Shown: piece by piece, positions 28,384 to 37,684 of the stretch
How the letters are laid out: each line of letters starts with the position of its first letter
Numbering within the stretch: position 1 is the stretch's first letter
Assembly: GCF_000647975.1 (NCBI RefSeq)
Contig: NZ_JFKE01000004.1
Coordinates: forward strand, 310,001-374,000
Origin: Actibacterium mucosum KCTC 23349
Lineage (GTDB): Bacteria; Pseudomonadota; Alphaproteobacteria; Rhodobacterales; Rhodobacteraceae
Length of the DNA: 64,000 nucleotides
Direction: 5' to 3'
Notes under the pieces: generated by a model
The model's input: only the letters and a program-made list of their open reading frames with translations
What the model was told of the DNA's origin: nothing
The model's database searches: none
Position numbers and translations under genes: made by a program

Positions 28384-28904
28384 CGTACAATCGTCCCCGT
28401 GCGGCGGATTTTGCGTTGCAGCTGAAGAATACCGTACACCAGCGCCTCGGCCGTGGGCGGGCAGCCGGGCACGTAGATATCTACGGGCACCACGCGGTCG
28501 CAGCCGCGCACCACTGAATAGCTGTAATGGTAATAGCCGCCACCATTGGCGCAGGAGCCCATCGAGATCACATAGCGCGGCTCGGGCATCTGATCGTATA
28601 CCTTGCGCAGCGCGGGGGCCATCTTGTTGGTCAGCGTGCCGGCGACAATCATCACGTCGGACTGGCGCGGCGAGGCGCGCGGGGCAAAGCCGTACCGCTC
28701 GACGTCATAGCGCGGCATGGCGGTATGCATCATCTCGACCGCGCAGCAGGCCAGACCAAAGGTCATCCAGTGTAACGAGCCGGTACGGGCCCAGTTGATG
28801 ATGTCCTCGGACGAGGTCAGCAGAAAGCCTTTGTCCTGCAGCTCGGCGTTCAGGGCCTGGGTGGCCACCTCGCGGTCACCGCCAGCCGTGTTGGCTCCGG
28901 TCAT
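28380..28904 (-). CDS. nuoB: NADH-quinone oxidoreductase subunit B
   Basis: NuoB carries cluster N2, the last Fe-S centre before quinone. Ligands are seen in [25 protein letters not shown] and [14 protein letters not shown] 28904 is chosen because GGGAG lies 5 bases upstream, it overlaps the nuoA stop as ATGA, and the Rhodobacter protein begins with the same MTG-type sequence as I recall it. The alternative ATG at 28913 would add three residues. 174 residues. Confidence 0.96.
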   Translation of the reverse strand: MTGANTAGGDREVATQALNAELQDKGFLLTSSEDIINWARTGSLHWMTFGLACCAVEMMHTAMPRYDVERYGFAPRASPRQSDVMIVAGTLTNKMAPALRKVYDQMPEPRYVISMGSCANGGGYYHYSYSVVRGCDRVVPVDIYVPGCPPTAEALVYGILQLQRKIRRTGTIVR

Positions 28905-29269
28905 CACTCCCATTCCAGGGCCCCTTTCTTCCACTCATAGGCAAAGCCGATGGTCAGCACCGCCAGGAAAACGATCATCGACCAGAAACCAACGACGCCC
29001 ACGGTGCCAAAGGACACAGCCCACGGGAACAGGAAGGCAATTTCGAGGTCGAAAATGATGAACAGGATGGCGACGAGGTAGAACCGCACGTCGAACTTCA
29101 TCCGCGCATCGTCAAAAGCGTTGAACCCGCATTCGTAGGCCGACAATTTCTCGGCATCCGGGTGGCGGACGGCGACGATGACGGCGGCAAGGATCAGAAC
29201 AATGCCCAGCGCAACCGCGATTCCAAGGAATATGAGAATGGGCAGGTATTCTCTGAGAAGCTCTTCCAC
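28904..29269 (-). CDS. nuoA: NADH-quinone oxidoreductase subunit A
   Basis: NuoA is a three-helix subunit at the quinone-chamber end of the membrane arm. The conserved loop [23 protein letters not shown] is present (given in parts: YECGFNAFD, then [10 protein letters not shown]). 121 residues, starting with GTG at 29269 behind GGGAG. It is the first gene of the nuo operon and has a promoter candidate about 60-85 bases upstream. Confidence 0.96.
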   Translation of the reverse strand: MEELLREYLPILIFLGIAVALGIVLILAAVIVAVRHPDAEKLSAYECGFNAFDDARMKFDVRFYLVAILFIIFDLEIAFLFPWAVSFGTVGVVGFWSMIVFLAVLTIGFAYEWKKGALEWE

Positions 29270-29323
29270 GGGGCGGGTCTCCCTTCTTGGCCGGTACGCA
29301 CGCGCATGTTGTGTCTGTCCGGT

Positions 29324-29352
29324 GGTTTAGCGCTGGCCTGCGGCAGGGTCAA
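29324..29352 (-). promoter_or_regulatory. Candidate nuo operon promoter
   Basis: On the minus strand TTGACC (29352-29347) and TAAACC (29329-29324) are separated by 17 bases, upstream of the nuoA GTG at 29269. It is the best sigma-70 match I see in the 147-base gap between nuoA and the WYL regulator gene. Confidence 0.45.
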
Positions 29353-29416
29353 CCAAACCCGTGCACCTGCGGCACTAAGTTTTACCTTGTTTCCCGAAAT
29401 CCGCGCTCGACAGGCA

Positions 29417-30151
29417 TTATTGCAGGACGTGATCGCCCTCCAACGCCGGTTCAAACAAGGAAAACGGGCGTAACTCGAAGGTTTCGCCCAAAGGCTGTGC
29501 ATTTGTGATGCGGTCGCAACGCAGGGTGCGAACGTCCTGTCGCAGGTGGTCCCACGCCAGAACGTACCAAACCGGCGCGTTGTAGTGCAGGAATTGAGGT
29601 TCGATGACGCGGGATGTCGGGGGGCGCTCGGGCGCAGAATAGGTGATCTGCAGCAGCCTGCGCTCCACAAAGGCGCGGTGCAGGCGACGTATCGCGGTGG
29701 CGTCCACCGGGGCCAGGCTTTCGCGCGTGGGATTCGATGCATGCTGCCCGACCAGAATTCGCGATTTCAGCCGCGCCACCTGTGCGCGCTGCCGGGGCCC
29801 GAAACTGGCCACGAGTTTCTGCCGCACAGAACCCAGATTCGCCATGAAGAGCGGGCTTTGCAGTTGTTCGGCCACAGCCAGCGAGATCATCAGGTCAATC
29901 GCCTCGTCATAGCTCAGCGCCATGCGCCCGACACCCCAACGCGCGCTCAGGCGGATGCCACCTCCCCTGCCCCGGTCGGCCTCTACCGGCACGCCACGGG
30001 CGCGCATCAGGGCAATGTCACGGCTGAGCGTGCGGCGGCTGACGCCCAGTTCCGCCGCAAGATCGGCAAGGATCAACGCCTCACCCGATTTCAGCCGCGC
30101 CTCGATCAGGTCAAGACGGTTCAAGCGATCAGAGGCATCTGTGCGGGTCAT
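29417..30151 (-). CDS. WYL-domain transcriptional regulator (YafY/DeoR-type)
   Basis: The 244-residue regulator has an N-terminal winged helix-turn-helix (residues about 10-60: ILADLAAELGVSRRTLSRDI) and a C-terminal WYL domain (about 140-240: LQITYSAPER, VWYVLAWDHLRQDVRTLRCDRI), which in this family binds a ligand or nucleic acid. It is divergent from the small ABM-like gene at 30225, with two GGCCATA repeats between them, so it most likely controls that gene and itself. Confidence 0.85.
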   Translation of the reverse strand: MTRTDASDRLNRLDLIEARLKSGEALILADLAAELGVSRRTLSRDIALMRARGVPVEADRGRGGGIRLSARWGVGRMALSYDEAIDLMISLAVAEQLQSPLFMANLGSVRQKLVASFGPRQRAQVARLKSRILVGQHASNPTRESLAPVDATAIRRLHRAFVERRLLQITYSAPERPPTSRVIEPQFLHYNAPVWYVLAWDHLRQDVRTLRCDRITNAQPLGETFELRPFSLFEPALEGDHVLQ

Positions 30152-30159
30152 TCAACAAA

Positions 30160-30188
30160 TAGGCCATAAAATGTCCTCTTTGGCCATA
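30160..30188. promoter_or_regulatory. Direct repeats T(A/T)GGCCATA in the divergent promoter region
   Basis: TAGGCCATA (about 30160-30168) and TTGGCCATA (about 30180-30188) are spaced 20 bases apart, close to two turns of the helix, in the 73-base gap between the regulator and the gene it faces. This suits an autoregulatory operator for the WYL regulator. Confidence 0.45.
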
Positions 30189-30224
30189 GCTGTGATTTGC
30201 AACCCATAACCAAAGGACTCAACC

Positions 30225-30539
30225 ATGACCAACCACGTATTGGAAATCGCCCGCATCACCCCGCTGGACGGCGTGACCGAGGCGGAACTGTTGGCGGCAT
30301 CCACGACGTTCCAAGCGGACTTTGTCGCCCATCAACCCGGGTTTATCAGCCGCAAGCTGGTCCGCGACGGCAACGGAGGCTTTGCCGATGTAATCGAATG
30401 GGAAACATCCGAGGCCGCGCAGGCGGTAATGACCGCCGCCAAGGAATCACCGGCCGCGGGCGCATTCTTTGCCTTGATGGATTTTTCCGAAGGCATTGCC
30501 GGCGGGGTGGATCACTTTACGATCCTGCAAAGCAACTAG
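30225..30539 (+). CDS. Small ABM/dimeric alpha-beta barrel-like protein
   Basis: The 104-residue protein has the beta-alpha-beta spacing of the antibiotic biosynthesis monooxygenase (ABM)-like fold: VLEIARITPLDGV, FQADFVAHQPGFISRKLV, FADVIEWETSEAAQAV. Members are often small oxygenases or detoxification proteins; no catalytic residue can be assigned. It is divergent from the WYL regulator. Its stop codon overlaps the stop of the convergent GST gene within the sequence CTAG. Confidence 0.6.
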   Translation: MTNHVLEIARITPLDGVTEAELLAASTTFQADFVAHQPGFISRKLVRDGNGGFADVIEWETSEAAQAVMTAAKESPAAGAFFALMDFSEGIAGGVDHFTILQSN

Positions 30540-31192
30540 TCTGCCAACGGCTCGTAAAACGCTTCCGGATACAGGCGGCCTTCGCCATCTTTGGGCAGGG
30601 CCGCCTGATAGGCCGGGCGAGCGGTCACGCGTGCCCACCAGGCGGAAATGGCCGGGAACGGTTCCAACCGCACGTAATGCATACCCATATAGACCGCCTG
30701 CCCGACGCTGACATCGGCGGCGGAAAACCCGCTGTCCAGTAGGTAGTCGCGCCCGGTCAGGCGCCCTTCCAGCGCGTTGAACGTTTTTTCCAGCCGCTTC
30801 GCCTCAAGCCGGGTGACCAGCGGGCTGCGCTTTTCGGGCGGGTAAATCGCCACATGCTGCTGGGTCAGCGCCGCGGTGTGCTGGCTGATGGTTTCGGCGA
30901 AATGCATCCAGACCAGCCAGTCGCGCCGATCAGGATCACCGGGCGCGCGGCCCATGCCGGCCTCGCGGAAACGTTCGCACAGGTATTCGGTGATTGCGCC
31001 GGTCTCGAACATCACGGTGCCGTCGATTTCCAGCGCCGGCACGCGACCCGCCGGGTTCAGTTCCAGAAACTCGGGGCTGCGCAGGGTCTTGTCGAAAGGC
31101 AGGGTGATGACATCGAATTCCACCCCCAGCTCGTGTAGCAGCCACAGCGTCCGCATCGAACGGGTTTCGGGGCAGTGATGCAGACGGATCAT
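30536..31192 (-). CDS. Glutathione S-transferase family protein
   Basis: The 218-residue protein has a thioredoxin-like N-terminal domain (HCPETRSMRTLWLLHELGV, NPAGRVPALEIDG, ETGAITEYL) and a helical C-terminal domain (FSAADVSVGQAVYMG, PAISAWWARV). The start ATG 31192 overlaps the stop of the aminotransferase gene as ATGA, so the two are co-translated. Substrate unknown. The usual catalytic Ser/Cys position reads P-E-T-R-S near residue 8. Confidence 0.85.
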   Translation of the reverse strand: MIRLHHCPETRSMRTLWLLHELGVEFDVITLPFDKTLRSPEFLELNPAGRVPALEIDGTVMFETGAITEYLCERFREAGMGRAPGDPDRRDWLVWMHFAETISQHTAALTQQHVAIYPPEKRSPLVTRLEAKRLEKTFNALEGRLTGRDYLLDSGFSAADVSVGQAVYMGMHYVRLEPFPAISAWWARVTARPAYQAALPKDGEGRLYPEAFYEPLAD

Positions 31193-32415
31193 GGCGTGAC
31201 CTCGGGCATGGATTGAAAGACAGCGCCGACCTCGGCCCGGATGATCCGGGCGATCAGCGCGCAATCGTCCAGGCTGAATGTCAGCGGCAGGCGCATGTCC
31301 AGAATGCCGCGCAGCACCTTGTCGGTCTGCGGCAATTGCGGCCCTGGCGCGTAGCGCCAGTGGTCATAGCGCGAGGTGAAGCCATGCGGCGCATCGGCGC
31401 CGAACCATTTCAGCTCAACCCCCCGCGCGGCACAGCGGGCGACCACGTCCTGCACGGCCTGCGCCGCCCAGTCGCGCAGCAGGAACTGGATGGACGAACC
31501 CACATAGGCCTCAGCCGCAGGGCGTTCCAGGATTTGCAGCCCGGGCGTGTCGCGCAGGCCGGTTTCCACAGCCAGATAACGCGCATTCCAAGCCGCAACC
31601 TTGGCAGGCAGTTCGGTCAGCTGAGGGCGCAGGATCGCGGCGCGCAGATTGTCCATCCGGCCCGAGATATTGGGTGTGTCGTATTTCAGCGCCTCGAAGG
31701 CGGACGCATCCGGCGCGGCGCCGTGGCGGTCATACAGCATATAGCTGCCCGACAACAGCGTGGCGCGGGCCATGAAATCGGCGTCGTCTGCGATCAGCAG
31801 CCCGCCCTCGCCGGAATTCATGTGTTTATAGGTCTGGGTCGAATAACAGGCCGCCAGCCCGTGCCGGCCCGACGGCGTGCCGCGCCATTGCGCCCCCATC
31901 GTGTGGGCGCAATCCTCGATCACCTGCACTTGTGCCGCATTACAAACGGCCATCAGCGCATCCATGTCGCAGATATGGCCGCGCATATGGCTCAGCAGCA
32001 GCGTACGCGCCCCGGTTTCGGCGATGCAGGCGGCCAGATGGTCGATGTCGATCACCAGCGCCTCGGTCACTTCCACAAAGGCGGGCACCGCGCCCAGCGC
32101 CGCAATGGCGCCCGGCACCGGGGCCAGCGTGAAGGCGTTGGTCAGCACCGTGTCGCCCGGCCCCACGCCCGCGGCCCGCAACGCGCAGCCAATGGCATAG
32201 CCGCCCGAGGCCACAGCAAGGCAGTACCGCGCCCCGGTGAATTCGGCAAATTCGCGCTCCAACAGGGCCACCTCGCCCACTTCGTCACCAACAGTGTTAT
32301 AGCGGTGCAGGCGCCCGTGGTTCAGAACCGTCATCGCGGCGGCTTGTGCGGCCTCCGAAATGGGTTCCTGCTGGGTAAAGGATCCGTCAAAACGCTCGTT
32401 CAATTCCGCCTCCAT
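31189..32415 (-). CDS. DegT/DnrJ/EryC1-type PLP-dependent aminotransferase
   Basis: The 408-residue protein belongs to the sugar aminotransferase fold-type I family. The PLP region is clear: TNAFTLAPVPGAIAALGA, EDCAHTMGAQ with the cofactor Asp, and TQTYKHMNSGEGG with the Schiff-base lysine. Such enzymes usually aminate nucleotide-linked keto-sugars, but no sugar cluster is present here; the pairing with a GST gene is unusual. GST and aminotransferase overlap by 4 bases. Confidence 0.8.
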   Translation of the reverse strand: MEAELNERFDGSFTQQEPISEAAQAAAMTVLNHGRLHRYNTVGDEVGEVALLEREFAEFTGARYCLAVASGGYAIGCALRAAGVGPGDTVLTNAFTLAPVPGAIAALGAVPAFVEVTEALVIDIDHLAACIAETGARTLLLSHMRGHICDMDALMAVCNAAQVQVIEDCAHTMGAQWRGTPSGRHGLAACYSTQTYKHMNSGEGGLLIADDADFMARATLLSGSYMLYDRHGAAPDASAFEALKYDTPNISGRMDNLRAAILRPQLTELPAKVAAWNARYLAVETGLRDTPGLQILERPAAEAYVGSSIQFLLRDWAAQAVQDVVARCAARGVELKWFGADAPHGFTSRYDHWRYAPGPQLPQTDKVLRGILDMRLPLTFSLDDCALIARIIRAEVGAVFQSMPEVTP

Positions 32416-32448
32416 TGCGGTGCAGAGTGCGGGTTCATGGCCTGCGGG

Positions 32449-33102
32449 TCAATCGATCATCTGATCCACCAGCGCAAAGAGCCCGTCGTAGTGATCCAAC
32501 AGCGCCTCGGGCTGCAAATCGGCGACGCCGTGCCCGTCGGGCCCGAAGGTGACCAGCGCGCAGGGCACACCCGCGGCGCGCGCGGTGTCGCGGTCGGTCA
32601 CCGTGTCGCCGATCAGCATCGACCGGTTCAGCGTGCCGCCGGCGCGCTCAACCGCCGCCAGGTAAGGCGCCGGGTCGGGCTTGCGCACCGGCAGCGTGTC
32701 GGCCCCCACCAGCGCATCGAACAGGTCGCGCACCCGCAACCGCGCCATCAGCGTTTCGGCCAGACCCGCGGGTTTGTTGGTGCAGATGGCGGTGGCATAC
32801 CCCTCGGCCCGCAGGCGTTCGACGGCGGCCACCGTGCCCGGGTAAAGCTGCGTGAAGACGTCGATGTGATCGGCATAGCGATCCAGAAACGGGTGATACT
32901 GTGCCTCAACCGCCGCGGCCACATCGGGTGCGCCCAACCTTTCGAAGCCCAGCTTCAGCATCGCCCGGCCGCCGCGAAAGGCGGTGCCCGCATCGGCCAC
33001 CGGGTCAAGCATCGGCGCGTCAAAACAGGCATTTGCCGCCGCAATCAGGTCTGCCGACGTATCGGCCAGCGTGCCATCCAGATCAAAAACAACTGTGCGC
33101 AT
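32449..33102 (-). CDS. gph: Phosphoglycolate phosphatase (HAD superfamily)
   Basis: The 217-residue HAD phosphatase has all motifs: VFDLDGTLADT (catalytic Asp), TNKPAG (motif II), KPDPAPYL (motif III) and IGDTVTDRDTA (motif IV), with a helical cap between. Gph removes 2-phosphoglycolate produced by DNA repair or oxygenation; closely related HAD phosphatases cannot be fully excluded. ATG 33102 places the DxD motif at the usual distance from the N-terminus. It is divergent from glmU. Confidence 0.8.
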   Translation of the reverse strand: MRTVVFDLDGTLADTSADLIAAANACFDAPMLDPVADAGTAFRGGRAMLKLGFERLGAPDVAAAVEAQYHPFLDRYADHIDVFTQLYPGTVAAVERLRAEGYATAICTNKPAGLAETLMARLRVRDLFDALVGADTLPVRKPDPAPYLAAVERAGGTLNRSMLIGDTVTDRDTARAAGVPCALVTFGPDGHGVADLQPEALLDHYDGLFALVDQMID

Positions 33103-33229
33103 CGTGCCTACCCCTTGGCGTCTTTTCGCCGATCGCTGAAATCCTTCGTAACCGCAATTGAAGCGCGCGCCCCTTGCGGATCGACATGACCGGGATAAAA
33201 GGAGGCAACAAGAATTGAAAGAGCATCGT

Positions 33230-34582
33230 ATGCCCACTGCATTAATCCTTTTGGCGGCCGGCAAAGGCACGCGGATGAACTCCGAATTGCCCAAGGTTCT
33301 GCACCCTCTGGCGCAGGCGCCGCTTTTGTGGCACGCGCTGCGATGTGGGCAGACCTTCGGGGCGGAGAAACAGATTGTCGTGACCGGGCACGGGGCCGAT
33401 GCGGTAGAGGCCTCGGCCCGCGACTTTGCCGAAGACATCGACACCGTGGTACAGGCCGAGCAATTGGGCACCGGTCACGCTGCGGCGCAGGCGATGCCGG
33501 CACTGGACGGGTTTGAAGGCGATGCGATGGTGCTGTTTGGCGACACGCCCTTCGTGAGGACAGAAACGTTGCAAGCCATGACCGAGGCGCGCGCACGCCA
33601 TGACGTGGTTGTGCTGGGGTTCGAGGCCGCCGATCCGGGCCGCTATGGCCGGTTGGTGATGGATGGCGACGATCTGCAGGCGATTGTGGAATTCAAGGAC
33701 GCTTCAGATGAGGAACGCGCCATAACCCTTTGCAATTCTGGCGTTATCGCAGCGGATGCCGGCGTTCTGCGTGCGCTGCTGGGCGACCTGAGCAACGACA
33801 ATGCGGCAGGCGAGTATTATCTGACCGAGGTTGTGGGCCTGGCCCGCGCCCGCGGTCTGAGCGCCGGTGTGGTGCGGTGCGACGAAGCCGAAACGCTGGG
33901 CATCAATTCGCGCCCGGAACTGGCTGCGGCCGAGGCCATATTTCAGGCCACAGCCCGCGCCCAGGCCGCCGCCGATGGCGTGACGCTGATGGCGCCCGAC
34001 ACGGTGCATTTCGCCTTTGACACGGTTTTAGGCCGCGATGCGGTGGTTGAGCCCAACGTGGTGTTTGGCCCCGGTGTCACGGTGGAAAGCGGCGCCACGA
34101 TCCGCGCCTTTTCGCATCTGGAGGGCTGCCACGTGGCCCGCGGCGCCATCGTTGGCCCCTATGCCCGCCTGCGCCCCGGCGCCGAGCTGGAGGAAAACGT
34201 GCGGATCGGCAATTTTGTCGAGGTCAAGAACGCCACCCTGGCCGAAGGCGCCAAGGTGAACCACCTGAGCTATATCGGCGATGCTTCGGTTGGGGCGGCC
34301 ACGAATGTCGGCGCGGGCACGATCACCTGTAACTATGACGGTGTGTTCAAACACCGAACAGAGATCGGCGCGAACGCCTTTATCGGCTCGAACACCATGC
34401 TTGTTGCCCCGGTCACGATCGGAGACGCGGCAATGACGGCCTCGGGCTCGGTCATCACGGCCGATGTACCTGACGGAGCGTTGGCCGTTGGCCGGGCGCG
34501 GCAGGAGACCAAGGCGGGGCTTGCAGTGAGGATGTTCGACCGGCTGCGCGCGCTCAAAGCCAAACGCAACAAGGAGGGGTGA
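33230..34582 (+). CDS. glmU: Bifunctional N-acetylglucosamine-1-phosphate uridyltransferase / glucosamine-1-phosphate acetyltransferase
   Basis: GlmU makes UDP-GlcNAc for peptidoglycan and LPS. The N-terminal nucleotidyltransferase motif LAAGKGTRM starts at residue 8; the C-terminal half is a left-handed beta helix (hexapeptides such as GPYARLRPGA, GTITCNYDG, IGSNTMLVAP). 450 residues. Start choice is open: ATG 33230 has only GAAAGAG upstream, while a strong GGAGG at 33201-33205 is 9 bases from an in-frame TTG at 33215 that would add five residues. It is followed by glmS after 3 bases. Confidence 0.95.
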   Translation: MPTALILLAAGKGTRMNSELPKVLHPLAQAPLLWHALRCGQTFGAEKQIVVTGHGADAVEASARDFAEDIDTVVQAEQLGTGHAAAQAMPALDGFEGDAMVLFGDTPFVRTETLQAMTEARARHDVVVLGFEAADPGRYGRLVMDGDDLQAIVEFKDASDEERAITLCNSGVIAADAGVLRALLGDLSNDNAAGEYYLTEVVGLARARGLSAGVVRCDEAETLGINSRPELAAAEAIFQATARAQAAADGVTLMAPDTVHFAFDTVLGRDAVVEPNVVFGPGVTVESGATIRAFSHLEGCHVARGAIVGPYARLRPGAELEENVRIGNFVEVKNATLAEGAKVNHLSYIGDASVGAATNVGAGTITCNYDGVFKHRTEIGANAFIGSNTMLVAPVTIGDAAMTASGSVITADVPDGALAVGRARQETKAGLAVRMFDRLRALKAKRNKEG

Positions 34583-34585
34583 GTC

Positions 34586-36393
<1,808 letters not shown>

Positions 36394-36394
<1 letters not shown>

Positions 36395-36939
36395 TGGGCA
36401 AGCAATTCAAAGGGTTCGAAGACAGCCACATAAAGTTCGTCGGCGAACAGCACATGTATTTCGTCGGAACCGCTGGCCCCGAGGGCCGGGTGAACATCTC
36501 GCCCAAAGGGATGGACAGCCTGCGCATCCTGACTCCCAACCGGCTGATCTGGCTGAACGTCACCGGGTCGGGCAACGAGACCGCCGGGCACCTTGCGCTG
36601 AAAAACCGGATGACGGTGATGTGGTGCTCGTACACCACCCGGCCGGTGATCATGCGCGCCTATGGCACCGCACGCACCATCCACCCGCGCGACGACGACT
36701 GGGCCGGTCTGGCCGACCAACTGCCCGACCTGTTGGGTGCGCGTCAGATCTATGACATGGATGTTGAGATGGTGCAGACCTCCTGCGGCTATGCGGTGCC
36801 CTTCATGGATTTCCGCGAGGATCGCCCGGTGCTGCGCAAATGGGCCGAGGACAAGGGCCCTGACGGCATCGCCGACTATTGGGAAACCCGCAACCAGACC
36901 ACGATCGACGGCTACCCCACCGGCATTGTTGACCCGTGA
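36394..36939 (+). CDS. Pyridoxamine 5'-phosphate oxidase-like flavin/F420-type protein
   Basis: The 181-residue protein has the split-barrel flavin-binding fold seen in PNPOx-like proteins: FVGTAGPEGRVNISPKGMDS near the N-terminus, LIWLNVTGSGNETAGHL, and VIMRAYGTARTIHP. The C-terminal part SCGYAVPFMDF is typical of the uncharacterised bacterial branch, not of true PdxH. ATG 36394 overlaps the glmS stop. Function unknown. Confidence 0.8.
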
Positions 36940-37613
36940 CACCAGATGACGCCCTGACCGCCCTGCGAGCCTTGGCTGAACCCGGCCGGGCCGAACAGAT
37001 GGCCGCTTACCACAAGCAAAACCGCGACGTAATCGGCATCCCCAACCCGGCGATCAATGAGCTGACGAAGACTTGGCGCCAATCGCTGGATGTGCCGACG
37101 CGCGTGGAATTGGCCGATGCCCTGTGGCAAACAGATATCTTCGAGGCCCGCATTACCGCGGCCAAACTGCTGACCCAGGCGCGCCTGCGCCCCGATGACC
37201 ACGCCGCCTGGAACCTGATCCAAAGCTGGGTCCCCGATTTCGACAGCTGGGCCATCGCCGATCACGCCTGTATGGCGGGCCAAAAACGCCTTGTTGCCGA
37301 TCCCACCCGCCTTGATACGGTCGAGGGCTGGACCACCTCGCCCCATATGTGGACCCGCCGCGCCGCACTGGTCATCACCCTGCCCTGGACCAAGCAGAAC
37401 AACCCCAAACCCGCCGACCTGGCCGCCCGCGACCGTATCCTGGGCTGGGCCGCCACTTACGTGACCGATCCCGAATGGTTCATCCAGAAAGCGGTGGCAT
37501 GGTGGCTGCGCGACCTGTCCAAACACGACCCCACCCGCACCCGCGCTTTCCTGGCCACCCATGGCGACACGCTGAAACCCTTCGCGCGGAAAGAGGCGGC
37601 AAAATACCTCTGA
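36936..37613 (+). CDS. DNA alkylation repair enzyme (AlkD family)
   Basis: The 225-residue all-helical protein matches AlkD-type HEAT-repeat glycosylases that remove 3- and 7-alkylated purines: FEARITAAKLLTQ, SWVPDFDSWAIADHACM, MWTRRAALV, WFIQKAVAWWLRDLSKHDP. GTG 36936 overlaps the previous stop as GTGA. It is the last gene of the glmU-glmS unit; the link to cell-wall genes is probably only positional. Confidence 0.85.
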   Translation: MTPDDALTALRALAEPGRAEQMAAYHKQNRDVIGIPNPAINELTKTWRQSLDVPTRVELADALWQTDIFEARITAAKLLTQARLRPDDHAAWNLIQSWVPDFDSWAIADHACMAGQKRLVADPTRLDTVEGWTTSPHMWTRRAALVITLPWTKQNNPKPADLAARDRILGWAATYVTDPEWFIQKAVAWWLRDLSKHDPTRTRAFLATHGDTLKPFARKEAAKYL

Positions 37614-37654
37614 TCCCGGGCGCCCGCCCGAGCGTCCGAGGCCGGATGGCCGAG

Positions 37655-37684
37655 GCGCGAGATATCATGTGCGCCGCAAGGCGC
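37655..37684. repeat. Copy 1 of a 30-bp intergenic hairpin element (GNRA-type loop)
   Basis: The element fills the end of the 71-base gap between the convergent stops of the AlkD-like and acyl-CoA synthetase genes. It matches 26 of 30 bases with 51343-51372. Its right half folds as GCGCC-GCAA-GGCGC, a 5-bp stem closed by a GCAA tetraloop. Confidence 0.55.

Noticed and set aside
28904-28934. Upstream start for nuoB at 28934
   Set aside because: It would add ten residues overlapping nuoA with no ribosome-binding site; the GGGAG-preceded ATG at 28904 fits the family N-terminus.
31213-33189. 658-codon plus-strand frame opposite the aminotransferase and gph
   Set aside because: Both opposite genes have clear catalytic motifs; the long frame is a codon-bias artefact without recognisable domains.
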